NCBI RefSeq assembly: GCF_024972775.1
Contig: NZ_CP092282.1
Span: 3,403,001-3,467,000 of the forward strand
From: Dehalobacter sp. DCM
GTDB lineage: Bacteria; Bacillota; Desulfitobacteriia; Desulfitobacteriales; Syntrophobotulaceae
DNA length: 64,000 nucleotides
Direction: 5' to 3'
Notes under the pieces: generated by a model
The model's database searches: none
What the model saw: the letters and a program-made list of their open reading frames with translations, nothing else
What the model was told of the DNA's origin: nothing
Part shown: one piece after another, positions 28,007-36,615 of the stretch
Position numbering within the stretch: position 1 is the first letter of the stretch
Layout: every line of letters begins with the position of its first letter
Position numbers and translations under genes: made by a program

Positions 28007-28426
28007 TTAAAATGTCAGTGTATTTAATCCCACATCACTATTCTTTTCTCGGCTAACCTTCCCATCAATGATGTCGATGATAATTTCAAAGGTAGGACCG
28101 ACCCACGCCTCATTCAAATGTCCGCCGAAAGCGTTGTAATTGGAATCGCTTAACGTTGCATGCAGATGCAAATACACATCATTATTCATTTCAGTAATAT
28201 TCCCCTGCAAGCTGGTGACTTCAATATCGCCAACGAATTCCCGGGCATGATACACCTTGGCATCCTGCTCAAAATACCCTATCGTTACCTTCTTCACTGC
28301 CCCGATGCCGGTAACAGTCCCGAGAGAAATATGTCTTTCCCGACAGACGTGTTGAACAGACTGAATGACTTCATCCCCTTTATCCAGTCTCATTACAATT
28401 TTTGAGTGCCATACTTTGTATTCCAT
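28007..28426 (-). CDS. PPC/DUF296 domain protein
   Basis: 139 residues, the size of bacterial stand-alone PPC (plant and prokaryote conserved) domain proteins, which form trimers. The family motif is visible: HLHATLSDSNYNAFGGHL at about 95-112, whose histidines bind metal in known structures. Cellular role unresolved; in plants the domain accompanies AT-hooks, absent here. Followed by a hairpin at 27958-27999. Confidence 0.85.
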   Translation of the reverse strand: MEYKVWHSKIVMRLDKGDEVIQSVQHVCRERHISLGTVTGIGAVKKVTIGYFEQDAKVYHAREFVGDIEVTSLQGNITEMNNDVYLHLHATLSDSNYNAFGGHLNEAWVGPTFEIIIDIIDGKVSREKNSDVGLNTLTF

Positions 28427-28471
28427 CGCGGAGTACCTAACTTTCTTATTTTTGAATTCAACTCAACTCAA

Positions 28472-29293
28472 TCAGAGCTTAGCCGCTGTATTTTTTACCG
28501 CAACGGCCAATTGGCGCAGCTGTTCGATGGTTGCAGCGTTTTCCTCCGTCGATGCGGCTTGCTGTTGGGCAATAGCCGCTGATTCTGTCGCGGCATTTGT
28601 CATCTCGCCGACGACAGCAGATATGGAATCAATAATTTCCCGAACTCTTTCCGCCGCTTCTTTGCTGTTGTCGGCCAGTTTACGAATCTCCTCGGCAACA
28701 ACGCCAAACCCCCGGCCATGTTCCCCCGCCCTTGCTGATTCTATGGCTGCGTTCAGACCGAGCAAATTGGTCTGTCCGGATATTTCTTTAATGGTGTTGA
28801 TGATAACCCCTGTTTCTTTGATTTTTTGATTGGACTCAACTGCTTTATCTGACAGACTTTGGCCGACTTGGGCCAATCTGCCTGCACCCCGGGCTATTTC
28901 CTCGATAGCTAAGGCAATTTGGTCGGCAAAATCAGACAATTGATTGGCAACCTCATTGACATCCTGCTGTTTCTGTCTGCCGGATGCACAAATTACAGTT
29001 CCAACAGGCCTGCCATTTTCATCTGGGATGGGAACATTCACGCCGCGGAACTGCAGGCCAGTGCGGACATTAAAGACTGTCTTTCGATTTTCCGTCATGC
29101 ATTTCTCGGTTGCTTTCCCCATAACTTCACTGCCGGCAGTAATTCCAAGTTTCAATTCCGAGCCTTCAGCCACCTCCAAATACTTCTTTCCATCCGTGAC
29201 ATAAAGACTCATATCGTCCGGCAGCGCCTCTAGCACATAGGGCAATACACCCATCAAAGCGTCAATAGCAGAATCACCTTTTAGAATTTTCAT
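28472..29293 (-). CDS. Soluble methyl-accepting chemotaxis-like protein
   Basis: 273 residues from ATG 29293, which has AAGGGGG at the right distance. No membrane segment. The N-terminal ~110 residues form a small sensor domain; the C-terminal half is a short MCP signalling domain with the tip region [20 protein letters not shown] and [20 protein letters not shown]. The signalling hairpin is short, as in several Clostridial cytoplasmic chemoreceptors. No other che gene is in the window. Confidence 0.88.
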   Translation of the reverse strand: MKILKGDSAIDALMGVLPYVLEALPDDMSLYVTDGKKYLEVAEGSELKLGITAGSEVMGKATEKCMTENRKTVFNVRTGLQFRGVNVPIPDENGRPVGTVICASGRQKQQDVNEVANQLSDFADQIALAIEEIARGAGRLAQVGQSLSDKAVESNQKIKETGVIINTIKEISGQTNLLGLNAAIESARAGEHGRGFGVVAEEIRKLADNSKEAAERVREIIDSISAVVGEMTNAATESAAIAQQQAASTEENAATIEQLRQLAVAVKNTAAKL

Positions 29294-29700
29294 TTTATCC
29301 CCCTTCAACAAGTCATTATTCACAGTATAGTTATCGAGCAGTGAAACTTAAATCCTTAGTATTTTTTGGATTCTTTTACTATATTTTTAAATATTGTATC
29401 AAATATTAAGATTATTTGTCATCACTTTGTTTTATTACTATTTTGATTGACTATTTTAATTTGAATACTAATTGATTATTTTTTACCTTGAATGAAGTCA
29501 ATACCTATTATTCTTGGTTTACTACGCCTGCTAATTATAATAGACTTAAGGTGCAACGGATTACGGAATAGGAGGAAAGTCTATTAAATAAGCGTTCTTA
29601 TGAAAACCTTAATAATTAATCAAGTAATAAATCATATCTTTGTATGGTTTTATGATAATATGTTATATTACAAAACCGATCCGAAAGGAGTTTGGCAGCG
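29294..29700. other. Intergenic region before vanR-like gene
   Basis: About 400 AT-rich bases between divergent genes. A short frame of 34 codons starts at ATG 29600 but has no ribosome site and runs through that of the next gene. A plausible promoter for the response regulator is given separately. Otherwise nothing was seen. Confidence 0.4.
29640..29669 (+). promoter_or_regulatory. Candidate vegetative promoter of the vanRS-like pair
   Basis: TTGTAT, an 18-base spacer ending in TG-T, then TATATT, an extended -10 type. It ends 31 bases before the GTG start, with AAAGGAG in between. Judged by eye only. Confidence 0.35.
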
Positions 29701-30402
29701 GTGAGCAATAACGTCATGATTGTTGACGATGAACGGGAAATTGCCGATCTGGTTGAACTTTACCTGCAAAATGAAAATTACACGGTGTATAAGTATTACT
29801 CAGCGAAAGAAGCGCTGACTTGTATTTCAGAAATCCATCTCGATTTGGCTATTCTGGATGTCATGCTCCCTGACGGCAACGGTTTTGCGCTTTGTCAGAA
29901 AATACGGGAGAAGTATACTTATCCGGTCATCATGCTGACAGCAAAAGAAGAAGAAACTGACAAAATCACCGGCCTGACTCTGGGTGCTGATGATTATCTA
30001 ACCAAACCCTTCCGCCCCCTGGAATTGGTCGCAAGAGTCAAGGCTCAGCTGCGGCGTTACAAGAAATACAATACTGTCCCGTCCCACGTACCAGAGGATA
30101 AGGTCATCATCCACTCCGGTCTGATCATCGATGTCAATACACACGAGTGCCTGCTCAACGAGAAACCGCTCGCGCTCACCCCTACAGAATTTGAGATACT
30201 GCGCATCCTATGTGAGCAAAAAGGAAATGTCGTCAGCTCTGAACAGCTGTTCCATGAAATATGGGGCGATGAGTACTTCAGCAAAAGTAATAATACCATC
30301 ACTGTCCATATTCGGCATCTGCGGGAAAAAATGAACGATTCGGTTGATAATCCAAAGTATATCAAAACAATATGGGGGGTTGGCTACAAAATTGACAAAT
30401 AG
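29701..30402 (+). CDS. OmpR/PhoB-family response regulator (VanR-like)
   Basis: 233 residues from GTG 29701; AAAGGAG lies eleven bases upstream, whereas a TTG at 29692 overlaps it. Receiver domain with DDE at the start, the phospho-acceptor in LAILDVMLPDGNG (about 53) and MLTAKEEETDKI-type switch region, KPF near 105; winged-helix DNA-binding domain from about 135 (LTPTEFEILRILC, NTITVHIRHLREK). The sequence is closest in style to VanR of glycopeptide-resistance systems. Overlaps the kinase gene. Confidence 0.9.
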   Translation: MSNNVMIVDDEREIADLVELYLQNENYTVYKYYSAKEALTCISEIHLDLAILDVMLPDGNGFALCQKIREKYTYPVIMLTAKEEETDKITGLTLGADDYLTKPFRPLELVARVKAQLRRYKKYNTVPSHVPEDKVIIHSGLIIDVNTHECLLNEKPLALTPTEFEILRILCEQKGNVVSSEQLFHEIWGDEYFSKSNNTITVHIRHLREKMNDSVDNPKYIKTIWGVGYKIDK

Positions 30403-31510
30403 CCTATTGCAGAAAAGACCCTATAACCAGCTGATTCGAAAAATGTTCTTGCAGACGCTGAGCATTTTGATCATCGCCATTATCATCGTTTTGGTACTGC
30501 GTTCCGCCGGCAGAGGCTATATCGGCAACCTCATTACCTTAGTGATAGGGAAAATCTTCAATCTGGGTTGGAATGATGCCGTTGACTACTATTATTTTTA
30601 TGTGCGGCGCAATCTTGACACCATTATGGCCATCACAATCATCGTCTTTTTTATTGTTCTTTTCCGATTTTCCCTGACCTTGTTTACACGATATTTTGAT
30701 CAGATTGTTGTCGGCGTCGATCATTTGGCCGAGGAATCACCGAATAAAATCATCATGAGTCCGGAGCTTGGATTTATGGAAGAAAAACTGAATCAAGTCA
30801 AAGACACCTTAGCCAAAAGGGCCAAGGATGCCCAAGAAGCTGAGCAGCGTAAAAACGACCTTGTCATTTATCTGGCTCATGATATAAAAACGCCCCTAAC
30901 CTCCGTTATCGGGTATTTAAGCCTCTTGGACGAAGCTCCTGATCTTCCAATAGAACAAAAAGCGAAATATGTCCATATCACCCTGGAGAAAGCCTGCCGG
31001 TTGGAGAACTTGATTAATGAGTTTTTTGAAATCACACGCTATAATCTTCAGACTGTTCCGCTGAAAAAAGAGTCCATCGATCTGTATTATATGCTTATTC
31101 AAATGACGGACGAGGCTTACCCCATTATTACGGCCAGTGGTAAGCAGGTGGCCATTCATGTTCCTGAGGATATGATGATCTGCGGCGATTCCGACAAGCT
31201 GGCCAGGGTCTTTAATAACATTTTGAAAAATGCGATTACCTATAGCGAGGAAAAAAGCACGATTACCATCACGGCAAAGATACATGATCAGCATACCGTG
31301 ATTACCTTCGAAAATAAGGGAACGATTCCGCAGGAAAAGCTCGGATCAATTTTTGAGAAGTTTTATCGGCTGGATGATGCCCGTTCCACTGCTACGGGCG
31401 GTTCCGGGTTAGGATTGGCAATCGCCAAAGATATTGTGACCCTGCACGGGGGAACCGTCACGGCGCAAAGCGATCAAGGCCGTACGGTCTTTACAATCAC
31501 ACTGCCGTAA
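30392..31510 (+). CDS. Sensor histidine kinase (VanS-like)
   Basis: Inner-membrane kinase, about 372 residues if it starts at TTG 30392, inside the end of the response regulator and after GGGGGG; a start further back at the TTG in GGGGGGTTGG is also possible. Two membrane helices (about 22-45 and 80-105) flank a short external loop with WNDAVDYYYFYVRR. H-box LVIYLAHDIKTPLTSVIGY, N-box RVFNNILKNAITYS, and G-boxes with GSGLGLAIAKDI follow. The pair VanRS-like plus a VanZ-carboxypeptidase gene downstream suggests control of cell-wall precursor trimming. Confidence 0.9.
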   Translation: MTNSLLQKRPYNQLIRKMFLQTLSILIIAIIIVLVLRSAGRGYIGNLITLVIGKIFNLGWNDAVDYYYFYVRRNLDTIMAITIIVFFIVLFRFSLTLFTRYFDQIVVGVDHLAEESPNKIIMSPELGFMEEKLNQVKDTLAKRAKDAQEAEQRKNDLVIYLAHDIKTPLTSVIGYLSLLDEAPDLPIEQKAKYVHITLEKACRLENLINEFFEITRYNLQTVPLKKESIDLYYMLIQMTDEAYPIITASGKQVAIHVPEDMMICGDSDKLARVFNNILKNAITYSEEKSTITITAKIHDQHTVITFENKGTIPQEKLGSIFEKFYRLDDARSTATGGSGLGLAIAKDIVTLHGGTVTAQSDQGRTVFTITLP

Positions 31511-31581
31511 CATATTCCTAAACTCTCAAGAAATTCTCTATTTTTTCTTAATAATTTAACAACCGCATATTAAACTTTCTA

Positions 31582-31630
31582 CGGTCTCTTTTCGTTAAAA
31601 TGGCAATATCGAAAAGAGGCCGTATTTTTT
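31582..31630 (+). terminator. Terminator/attenuator between vanS-like and vanZ-like genes
   Basis: Thirteen-base stem CGGTCTCTTTTCG / CGAAAAGAGGCCG with one mismatch, fifteen-base loop, then TATTTTTT. The ribosome site GGGGAGG of the next gene begins at the very next base (31631). The loop contains TTAAAAT, which could be a -10 element. So either read-through of vanRS transcripts is limited here, or the hairpin is a regulated attenuator in the leader of the next gene. Confidence 0.75.
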
Positions 31631-31643
31631 GGGGAGGTTGTTT

Positions 31644-33227
31644 ATGTATTTCTTATACCTTGCTGGAGACGTCATGGGTTACCTTATTCCCGGTATCGCG
31701 GCTAGCTTATGCTATATCGCGGTGTCCGAGGCCGGTCGTCGGATAAGAAACGAACGGGCTAATCATTTTCATAAAACCATCAGTCTGATTTTCGGGCTTT
31801 ATTTAACCGTCATTTTTGCCATAACGATATCACCGGTCTATGGCTTTACTTCGCCAGCTGACCACCTGGGACGAAATATCAATGTGAACCCGTTACAAAT
31901 GATTACAGCCCTTTCCGAGAATCCATTTGAGTTTTTGGGGAACATCCTGCTGTTTATCCCTCTCGGCGGTTTGCTTGTACTCTTGTTTAATCAGTGTCAA
32001 AAACTTCATATCACCCTGTTTGTGGGGGCTGGTCTCTCGTTGATGATCGAGCTGCTGCAGCTTTTCGGCTATCGAAGTTCGGATATTGACGATGTTATTT
32101 TAAATACAATCGGTACCATCTGCGGTTATTTCCTGGCCATACTCTTTCTTTCGCGCCAACCTTCCTTTTATCAAAAAGTCGGTGTCATGCGTCGCCTGGA
32201 TGGCCGTTATTACCGGAAGCATCGCGATGCCAGCGGTCTACTGGTTCTCATTCTATTTGATTTCGCTGCCGTGTTTATTACCGGGTTTTCCAAAATCAAT
32301 GCGCTGCAGGTTCCCACTAATTTATCCCTTAACCTTCCCAGTGTTTCCGCAACAATTGCTGAAGTCAACGGCATATTCCCTGCAAATCATTCTATCGAAG
32401 CAAGTAACCCAATAGCACAAGATCTCGGGATACAGGTTAGCTCCCAAATCAGCGCGAAAAGTGTTTATCTATGGGATGTTAGTTCCAATAAGGTACTCTA
32501 CACAAAGGAAGGTCAGTCAAAAATAGCTCCTGCAAGTACAGTTAAAATGCTAACTGCTCTGACGGTGCTGGCCTACTGCGACCTGAATGAAGAAGTGAGA
32601 GTCGGGAAGGAAATCGAGCGGATTGCGGAGGATGCTTCACGGTCCTGGCTGTATCCCGGGTATAGACTAACCGTCCGGCAATTACTTAACGCATTATTAG
32701 TGCCCTCAGGAAACGACGCCGCCTATGCACTTGCCGTTTATACCGGGAGAAAAATATGTCAGGACGATACCGTCGGCATAAACAAAGCCCTATCGGTCTT
32801 TATGAAAGCGATGAATCAGAAAGCAATGGAAACAGGCGCTAATCACTCCAACTTTACTGCACCCGATGGCTACGATGCACAAGGACAATACACGACGGCA
32901 CAAGACCTTGCCTTTATCGCCAAAGCGTTTTATCAATCGCATGTATTGCGTGAGATCGCCGCCAGCCCAAGTATATCCGACGTCTGGCTGAGTGGTCAAA
33001 ATGCCGATTTTAATAATACTAATGCCCTTATTGATCCATCCAGTATTTATTATTACCGACACGCCGTTGGGTTAAAGTCGGGAACAAGCAAAGAAGCCGG
33101 CTGCTGCCTGGCTTCCGCTGCGATGATTAATAATAACCTCTATATCTGTATCATTATGGGAAGTACGGAAGAAGGACGTTGGACAGACAGTCTGGCTTTA
33201 TACCATGCTATCGAGGACATAGTTTGA
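31644..33227 (+). CDS. VanZ - D-Ala-D-Ala carboxypeptidase (S11) fusion
   Basis: 527 residues from ATG 31644, just after GGGGAGG. The N-terminal ~185 residues are a VanZ-type membrane domain with four or five helices (NPFEFLGNILLFIPLGGLL; RSSDIDDVILNTIGT is the VanZ signature). After a further helix and a linker comes an S11 D,D-carboxypeptidase domain outside the cell: S298-x-x-K301 in PASTVKML, SGN in VPSGNDAAYA, and KSG in VGLKSGTSKEAG. VanZ lowers teicoplanin binding and S11 enzymes remove terminal D-Ala; the fusion puts both near a VanRS-like pair. No vanHAX genes are present. Confidence 0.9.
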   Translation: MYFLYLAGDVMGYLIPGIAASLCYIAVSEAGRRIRNERANHFHKTISLIFGLYLTVIFAITISPVYGFTSPADHLGRNINVNPLQMITALSENPFEFLGNILLFIPLGGLLVLLFNQCQKLHITLFVGAGLSLMIELLQLFGYRSSDIDDVILNTIGTICGYFLAILFLSRQPSFYQKVGVMRRLDGRYYRKHRDASGLLVLILFDFAAVFITGFSKINALQVPTNLSLNLPSVSATIAEVNGIFPANHSIEASNPIAQDLGIQVSSQISAKSVYLWDVSSNKVLYTKEGQSKIAPASTVKMLTALTVLAYCDLNEEVRVGKEIERIAEDASRSWLYPGYRLTVRQLLNALLVPSGNDAAYALAVYTGRKICQDDTVGINKALSVFMKAMNQKAMETGANHSNFTAPDGYDAQGQYTTAQDLAFIAKAFYQSHVLREIAASPSISDVWLSGQNADFNNTNALIDPSSIYYYRHAVGLKSGTSKEAGCCLASAAMINNNLYICIIMGSTEEGRWTDSLALYHAIEDIV

Positions 33228-33230
33228 AAA

Positions 33231-33935
33231 TCATTTCCCCTGAATAAGGTCTATCACTTGGCGGCAGGTATCGTACCGATTCTTTCCCACGATATGGGTT
33301 GCTTTCGTTGATGTGATCTCCGTACTGCCGATAACATATATTTTTTCTACACAATCGATCACCGTATTGGTCACATTTCTGATACTGCAAACCGGTACTT
33401 GCAGATAATCTGCCAAATAACCCGCAGCTCTTTCATCCGGTCCCGGATGGCATACTACAATCGCCTTAAGCATCAAGGCATCCTCTCCATTCGTATTGAT
33501 GATCCGGACTGGACCTACTGCATTCTTGATTCCCAAAAAAACAGTAGGATTGATATCATTTTGATTGGTCCACGGGACGTTCCTTATCTCAAAATGAAGA
33601 TGGGGAGCGGTCGTATTTCCTGTATTCCCCATGGTACCGAGATTGAATCCTTCGTTGACAAACGCACCGGCAGTCCCTTTGACCTCAGCTAGATGGGCAA
33701 ATATCATGTCATACTGAGCATCTATGGTTCGCAGAATGATGTAATTGCCCCACCCATCCGGATCGGCACCATCATTCGGTGCATAAGCTGAACGGATAAT
33801 GGTACCCGATGTCACCGCATACACTGTTTTCATCGTGGATACGATATCAACTCCGGTGTGATATCCTTTATTATAACGCGCATTCTTCACCCCGTACGGA
33901 TAGGATACAACAGCTTCTCTAAGAGGTAATATCAT
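33231..33935 (-). CDS. M23-family peptidase (LytM-like)
   Basis: 234 residues from ATG 33935, with GAGGAGG six bases upstream. The M23 zinc site is present: GYHTGVDI (H-x3-D) near 27 and APHLHFEIR (H-x-H) near 110. The C-terminal ~80 residues form a separate domain (ALMLKAIVVCHPGPDERAAGY ... IYVIGSTE) that resembles cell-wall-binding repeat 2 modules. No signal peptide is seen, which is unusual for a wall enzyme. It is tail to tail with the VanZ fusion, with stop codons three bases apart. Confidence 0.85.
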   Translation of the reverse strand: MILPLREAVVSYPYGVKNARYNKGYHTGVDIVSTMKTVYAVTSGTIIRSAYAPNDGADPDGWGNYIILRTIDAQYDMIFAHLAEVKGTAGAFVNEGFNLGTMGNTGNTTAPHLHFEIRNVPWTNQNDINPTVFLGIKNAVGPVRIINTNGEDALMLKAIVVCHPGPDERAAGYLADYLQVPVCSIRNVTNTVIDCVEKIYVIGSTEITSTKATHIVGKNRYDTCRQVIDLIQGK

Positions 33936-34060
33936 CGAAGTCCTCCTCATTTTTATATTATTGCGCTGTAACTCGTCCTAATAGAATTGTATGCATAAAT
34001 CTTACCTTTAGTGAATCCAATGTCCCTGTTTATCCGAACCCAGCCAGCAATAATAAAAAA

Positions 34061-34108
34061 ATAAACAAAACCAATCAAATCGCTATAGGAAGCGCAATTC
34101 GATTGGTT
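34061..34108 (-). terminator. Terminator of the ECF operon
   Basis: Stem AACCAATC / GATTGGTT extended by inner CGC / GCG pairs. In the minus direction it is followed by TTGTTTATTTTTTT. It lies 40 bases past the stop codon at 34148, so it ends the four-gene ECF sigma operon. Confidence 0.75.
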
Positions 34109-34147
34109 CTTTATGGTTTTCATTTTAAAGCGTTGAAGAGTGCCCTT

Positions 34148-35242
34148 TTAGCTATTTTGCAGATAAATGCTTCCTTGATTGGTATGCAAGGTAATGATCG
34201 GTGTCTTACTTCCGATACTGCCCTCGAGCGTGCTGTTATTGCCTGGCTCCTCCGAGATCAATTTTAATGCCGATGCAAAGCCTCCGGGATCGATGGAACC
34301 CATATCCGCTTCTGCTTTAATCAACCCCTGCTGGTCTGATGGAAGCTGAAGTGTTATCGATCCGAAGTCTGCTCGCAGGGTAATATCATTATTTGCTGCG
34401 TTATTGGAACGACAGACAACTTCTCCGTTGTTATTTTGGATGTCCAGGCGACCGCTGACATCACTAACGATGGTTTCCCCAAAAGAATTACGAATCGTGA
34501 CATCACCGTCTATCCTTGATACTTCGACTGCTCCGAAATCGCCCTGTATATCTACATCACCGGTCAAATCATTCAGCGTTATCTTGCCGTACGAATTCTT
34601 AACCACAAATCGCATTTGCTTTGGCACTTTTACGACGTAATTGACACTCACTTGGTAACGTTTATTCCCTTGCAAAGCCCCGATGACGCGCGTATTGACC
34701 TTTAAGGTATTGCCCTCCGTGATCTCAATCAGATCTTTGGCAAGATCACTATCCGTTTCATCGTTACTTTTAATTGTCATTGCGGCATCAATTTGGATTT
34801 TATCCCCTGTTGTTTTTTCTACCAGGATATCTCCCTGGGTATTGGTGATTTCCAGAGTGTCAATATCGACTGCACGATAATCGTAGGAAATGCTGCTGAC
34901 ACTTTCATTGGCATAGAGCCCGTATTCATTTAACAAGACATTGGAAAAATTACTGCCTAAAAAACTATTCGCCGCGTAAACCCCAGAACTGACCAGGATG
35001 ATCACTATCGTGAGGAAAATACTGAGCCCGTCAAATTTCAACTTAGGCTGTTCTTCTCCGTTAGATTTCGATAATGCCAGATAGGCGAGAACTTCAATGC
35101 CGAGGAAGATGAGGATCACCGGCCACCAGCGCATAATGATCCTGGCGCCATTAATACCATTCAATTCACTGAGCAGGAGCAGCAGACCGGTAGCGATCAG
35201 CAAGATCCCCATGGATATAGTTCCGACTCGCCATCGTCTCAT
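34148..35242 (-). CDS. LiaF-like membrane protein with DUF4097-type beta domain
   Basis: 364 residues. Three or four helices in the first 95 residues (MGILLIATGLLLLLSEL; WWPVILIFLGIEVLAYLAL), as in LiaF/DUF5668 proteins, then a large repetitive beta domain (LEITNTQGDILVEKT, VEVSRIDGDVTIRNSFG, LDIQNNNGEVVC) typical of DUF4097 putative adhesins, probably outside the cell. ATG 35242 overlaps the upstream stop (TGATG). Such proteins modulate envelope-stress signalling; here the operon partner is an ECF sigma factor. Confidence 0.8.
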   Translation of the reverse strand: MRRWRVGTISMGILLIATGLLLLLSELNGINGARIIMRWWPVILIFLGIEVLAYLALSKSNGEEQPKLKFDGLSIFLTIVIILVSSGVYAANSFLGSNFSNVLLNEYGLYANESVSSISYDYRAVDIDTLEITNTQGDILVEKTTGDKIQIDAAMTIKSNDETDSDLAKDLIEITEGNTLKVNTRVIGALQGNKRYQVSVNYVVKVPKQMRFVVKNSYGKITLNDLTGDVDIQGDFGAVEVSRIDGDVTIRNSFGETIVSDVSGRLDIQNNNGEVVCRSNNAANNDITLRADFGSITLQLPSDQQGLIKAEADMGSIDPGGFASALKLISEEPGNNSTLEGSIGSKTPIITLHTNQGSIYLQNS

Positions 35243-36108
35243 CACCGGTCACCCCCCTCTGTCATCCTATCGCTCTGCGGGAGACTTTCGCCATAGGCGT
35301 TTTCCACAGAACCACCATCAACAATTTCTTTTTTTCTGCTTCCCATCATCAGCCTGACACCTCCGGCTATAAACAGGATCGCGATAATACCCGTCTTGAT
35401 GAACTCGATGACGCGGCTGTCCAGATAGATTTCGATTTGCGGCATGACGATCTTATTCAGAACCATGAGACAGCCGATGATAATCAGGGCGATACCAAGA
35501 TATTTGCCGGCTTTCCCTGATAGTTGATTCTCACGAAAAATACTGCCCAGGTAAGTGATACTTTGTTCTTTTTCCGGCTGATTGACTTTATGCATGATAT
35601 CAAAAATACTATAAAACCAAAGCAGCGGCGCTGCCATCAGCAAAAGGGAAAAACTAAGAAAGTCGCTGAGGTACAAAGTTAGAAAGAAACCTGCCATGAG
35701 CTGAAGACCTTTTTCCATTTGGCCGATGTACATATGGCCCGCGCCAGGAACAATAGATAGAGCAAGTGCCAGGATCTTACCGTTCTGGCCTTTCATTTCC
35801 GTCTCGATACGCTCTAATATCTGCGTACTGTCTTCGCCCGAGGAGTATCCTTGCACCAGCTTTTGGTTGATTCTGTCGTTCAAGACCAAACTGTCCACCA
35901 CAGCGGCAAACCAGACAAAAATCAGGATGATAAAGGGTATTCCTTCAAAGAAAATGTGCAGGACAACACTCGTGAAAATACCGCTTAAGAAAATAAATCC
36001 CGCCGCAACCAAAAACATCAGTCCCCGCTGGATAAGACCTAAATAGATATGTCCCAGTCCTGGAATAGTGGACAGGATAAACGTTAACAGCTTACTCTTC
36101 CTTTTCAT
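35242..36108 (-). CDS. Multi-pass membrane protein with duplicated TM2-like segments
   Basis: 288 residues with seven or so helices. The motif STIPGLGHIYLGLIQRGL near the N-terminus recurs as SIVPGAGHMYIGQMEKGL near residue 120, so the protein arose by internal duplication of a TM2-like hairpin (P-G-x-G-H-x-Y-x-G). A hydrophilic loop (about 75-105) separates the copies. Coupled by a one-codon overlap to the LiaF-like gene. Function unknown; envelope role inferred from the operon. Confidence 0.75.
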   Translation of the reverse strand: MKRKSKLLTFILSTIPGLGHIYLGLIQRGLMFLVAAGFIFLSGIFTSVVLHIFFEGIPFIILIFVWFAAVVDSLVLNDRINQKLVQGYSSGEDSTQILERIETEMKGQNGKILALALSIVPGAGHMYIGQMEKGLQLMAGFFLTLYLSDFLSFSLLLMAAPLLWFYSIFDIMHKVNQPEKEQSITYLGSIFRENQLSGKAGKYLGIALIIIGCLMVLNKIVMPQIEIYLDSRVIEFIKTGIIAILFIAGGVRLMMGSRKKEIVDGGSVENAYGESLPQSDRMTEGGDR

Positions 36109-36114
36109 AAACTT

Positions 36115-36615
36115 CTACTCCTTCTTTTCCAGAAAATGTTGAATGAGGGAAGGACGTTTTTCAAGATTCGTATTCTTCGTCCACCCGTTATTGATCAGAC
36201 TAACATCACTTTTGATCACGCTTTCATTTAATGTCTTTGACAAACCATGAATATAGCCGCCCGTCCAGAGGAAAAAAACGATACTGGCTGCAGCACAATA
36301 GGATACGAACAGCGTCATCCGATTTCCGCTCTTCTCTCTATCTTTGGAAACATGCTGTTTCTGAACCTGCGCCCACGGTTTTGGCGATGCTTCTTTGCGC
36401 TGGACCTGGTTCATAATCCGTTCGGTGAAATCAGATCCGAGCGTGTATTCCTCACTTTTCTGCGCTTCGAGTTTACTGAGATAAACGCACAGACAGCCGT
36501 CACAGTTTAAAAGATGCTCTTCCATCACCTGACGTACTTCTTCCGGCAAATCACCCGTTGCATATGCTTGCCATTCACTTTCGCTATAACATGGAATGCT
36601 ATCATAGTGACTCAT
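36115..36615 (-). CDS. Anti-sigma factor with zinc-finger-like N-terminus
   Basis: 166 residues. The cytoplasmic N-terminus has EEHLLNCDGCLCVY, the H-x3-C-x2-C pattern of ZAS/zf-HC2 anti-sigma factors, and one membrane helix (about 100-122, LFVSYCAAASIVFFLWTGGY). The outer part is short. It overlaps the sigma factor gene by four bases, as is usual for such pairs, so it probably holds that sigma factor at the membrane. Confidence 0.85.
   Translation of the reverse strand: MSHYDSIPCYSESEWQAYATGDLPEEVRQVMEEHLLNCDGCLCVYLSKLEAQKSEEYTLGSDFTERIMNQVQRKEASPKPWAQVQKQHVSKDREKSGNRMTLFVSYCAAASIVFFLWTGGYIHGLSKTLNESVIKSDVSLINNGWTKNTNLEKRPSLIQHFLEKKE

Noticed and set aside
29600-29703. 34-codon frame ending at the start of the vanR-like gene
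   Set aside because: No ribosome site before its ATG, and it reads through the ribosome site of the next gene.
31644-33227. Full glycopeptide-resistance cluster
   Set aside because: No vanH, vanA/B-type ligase or vanX is present within the window.
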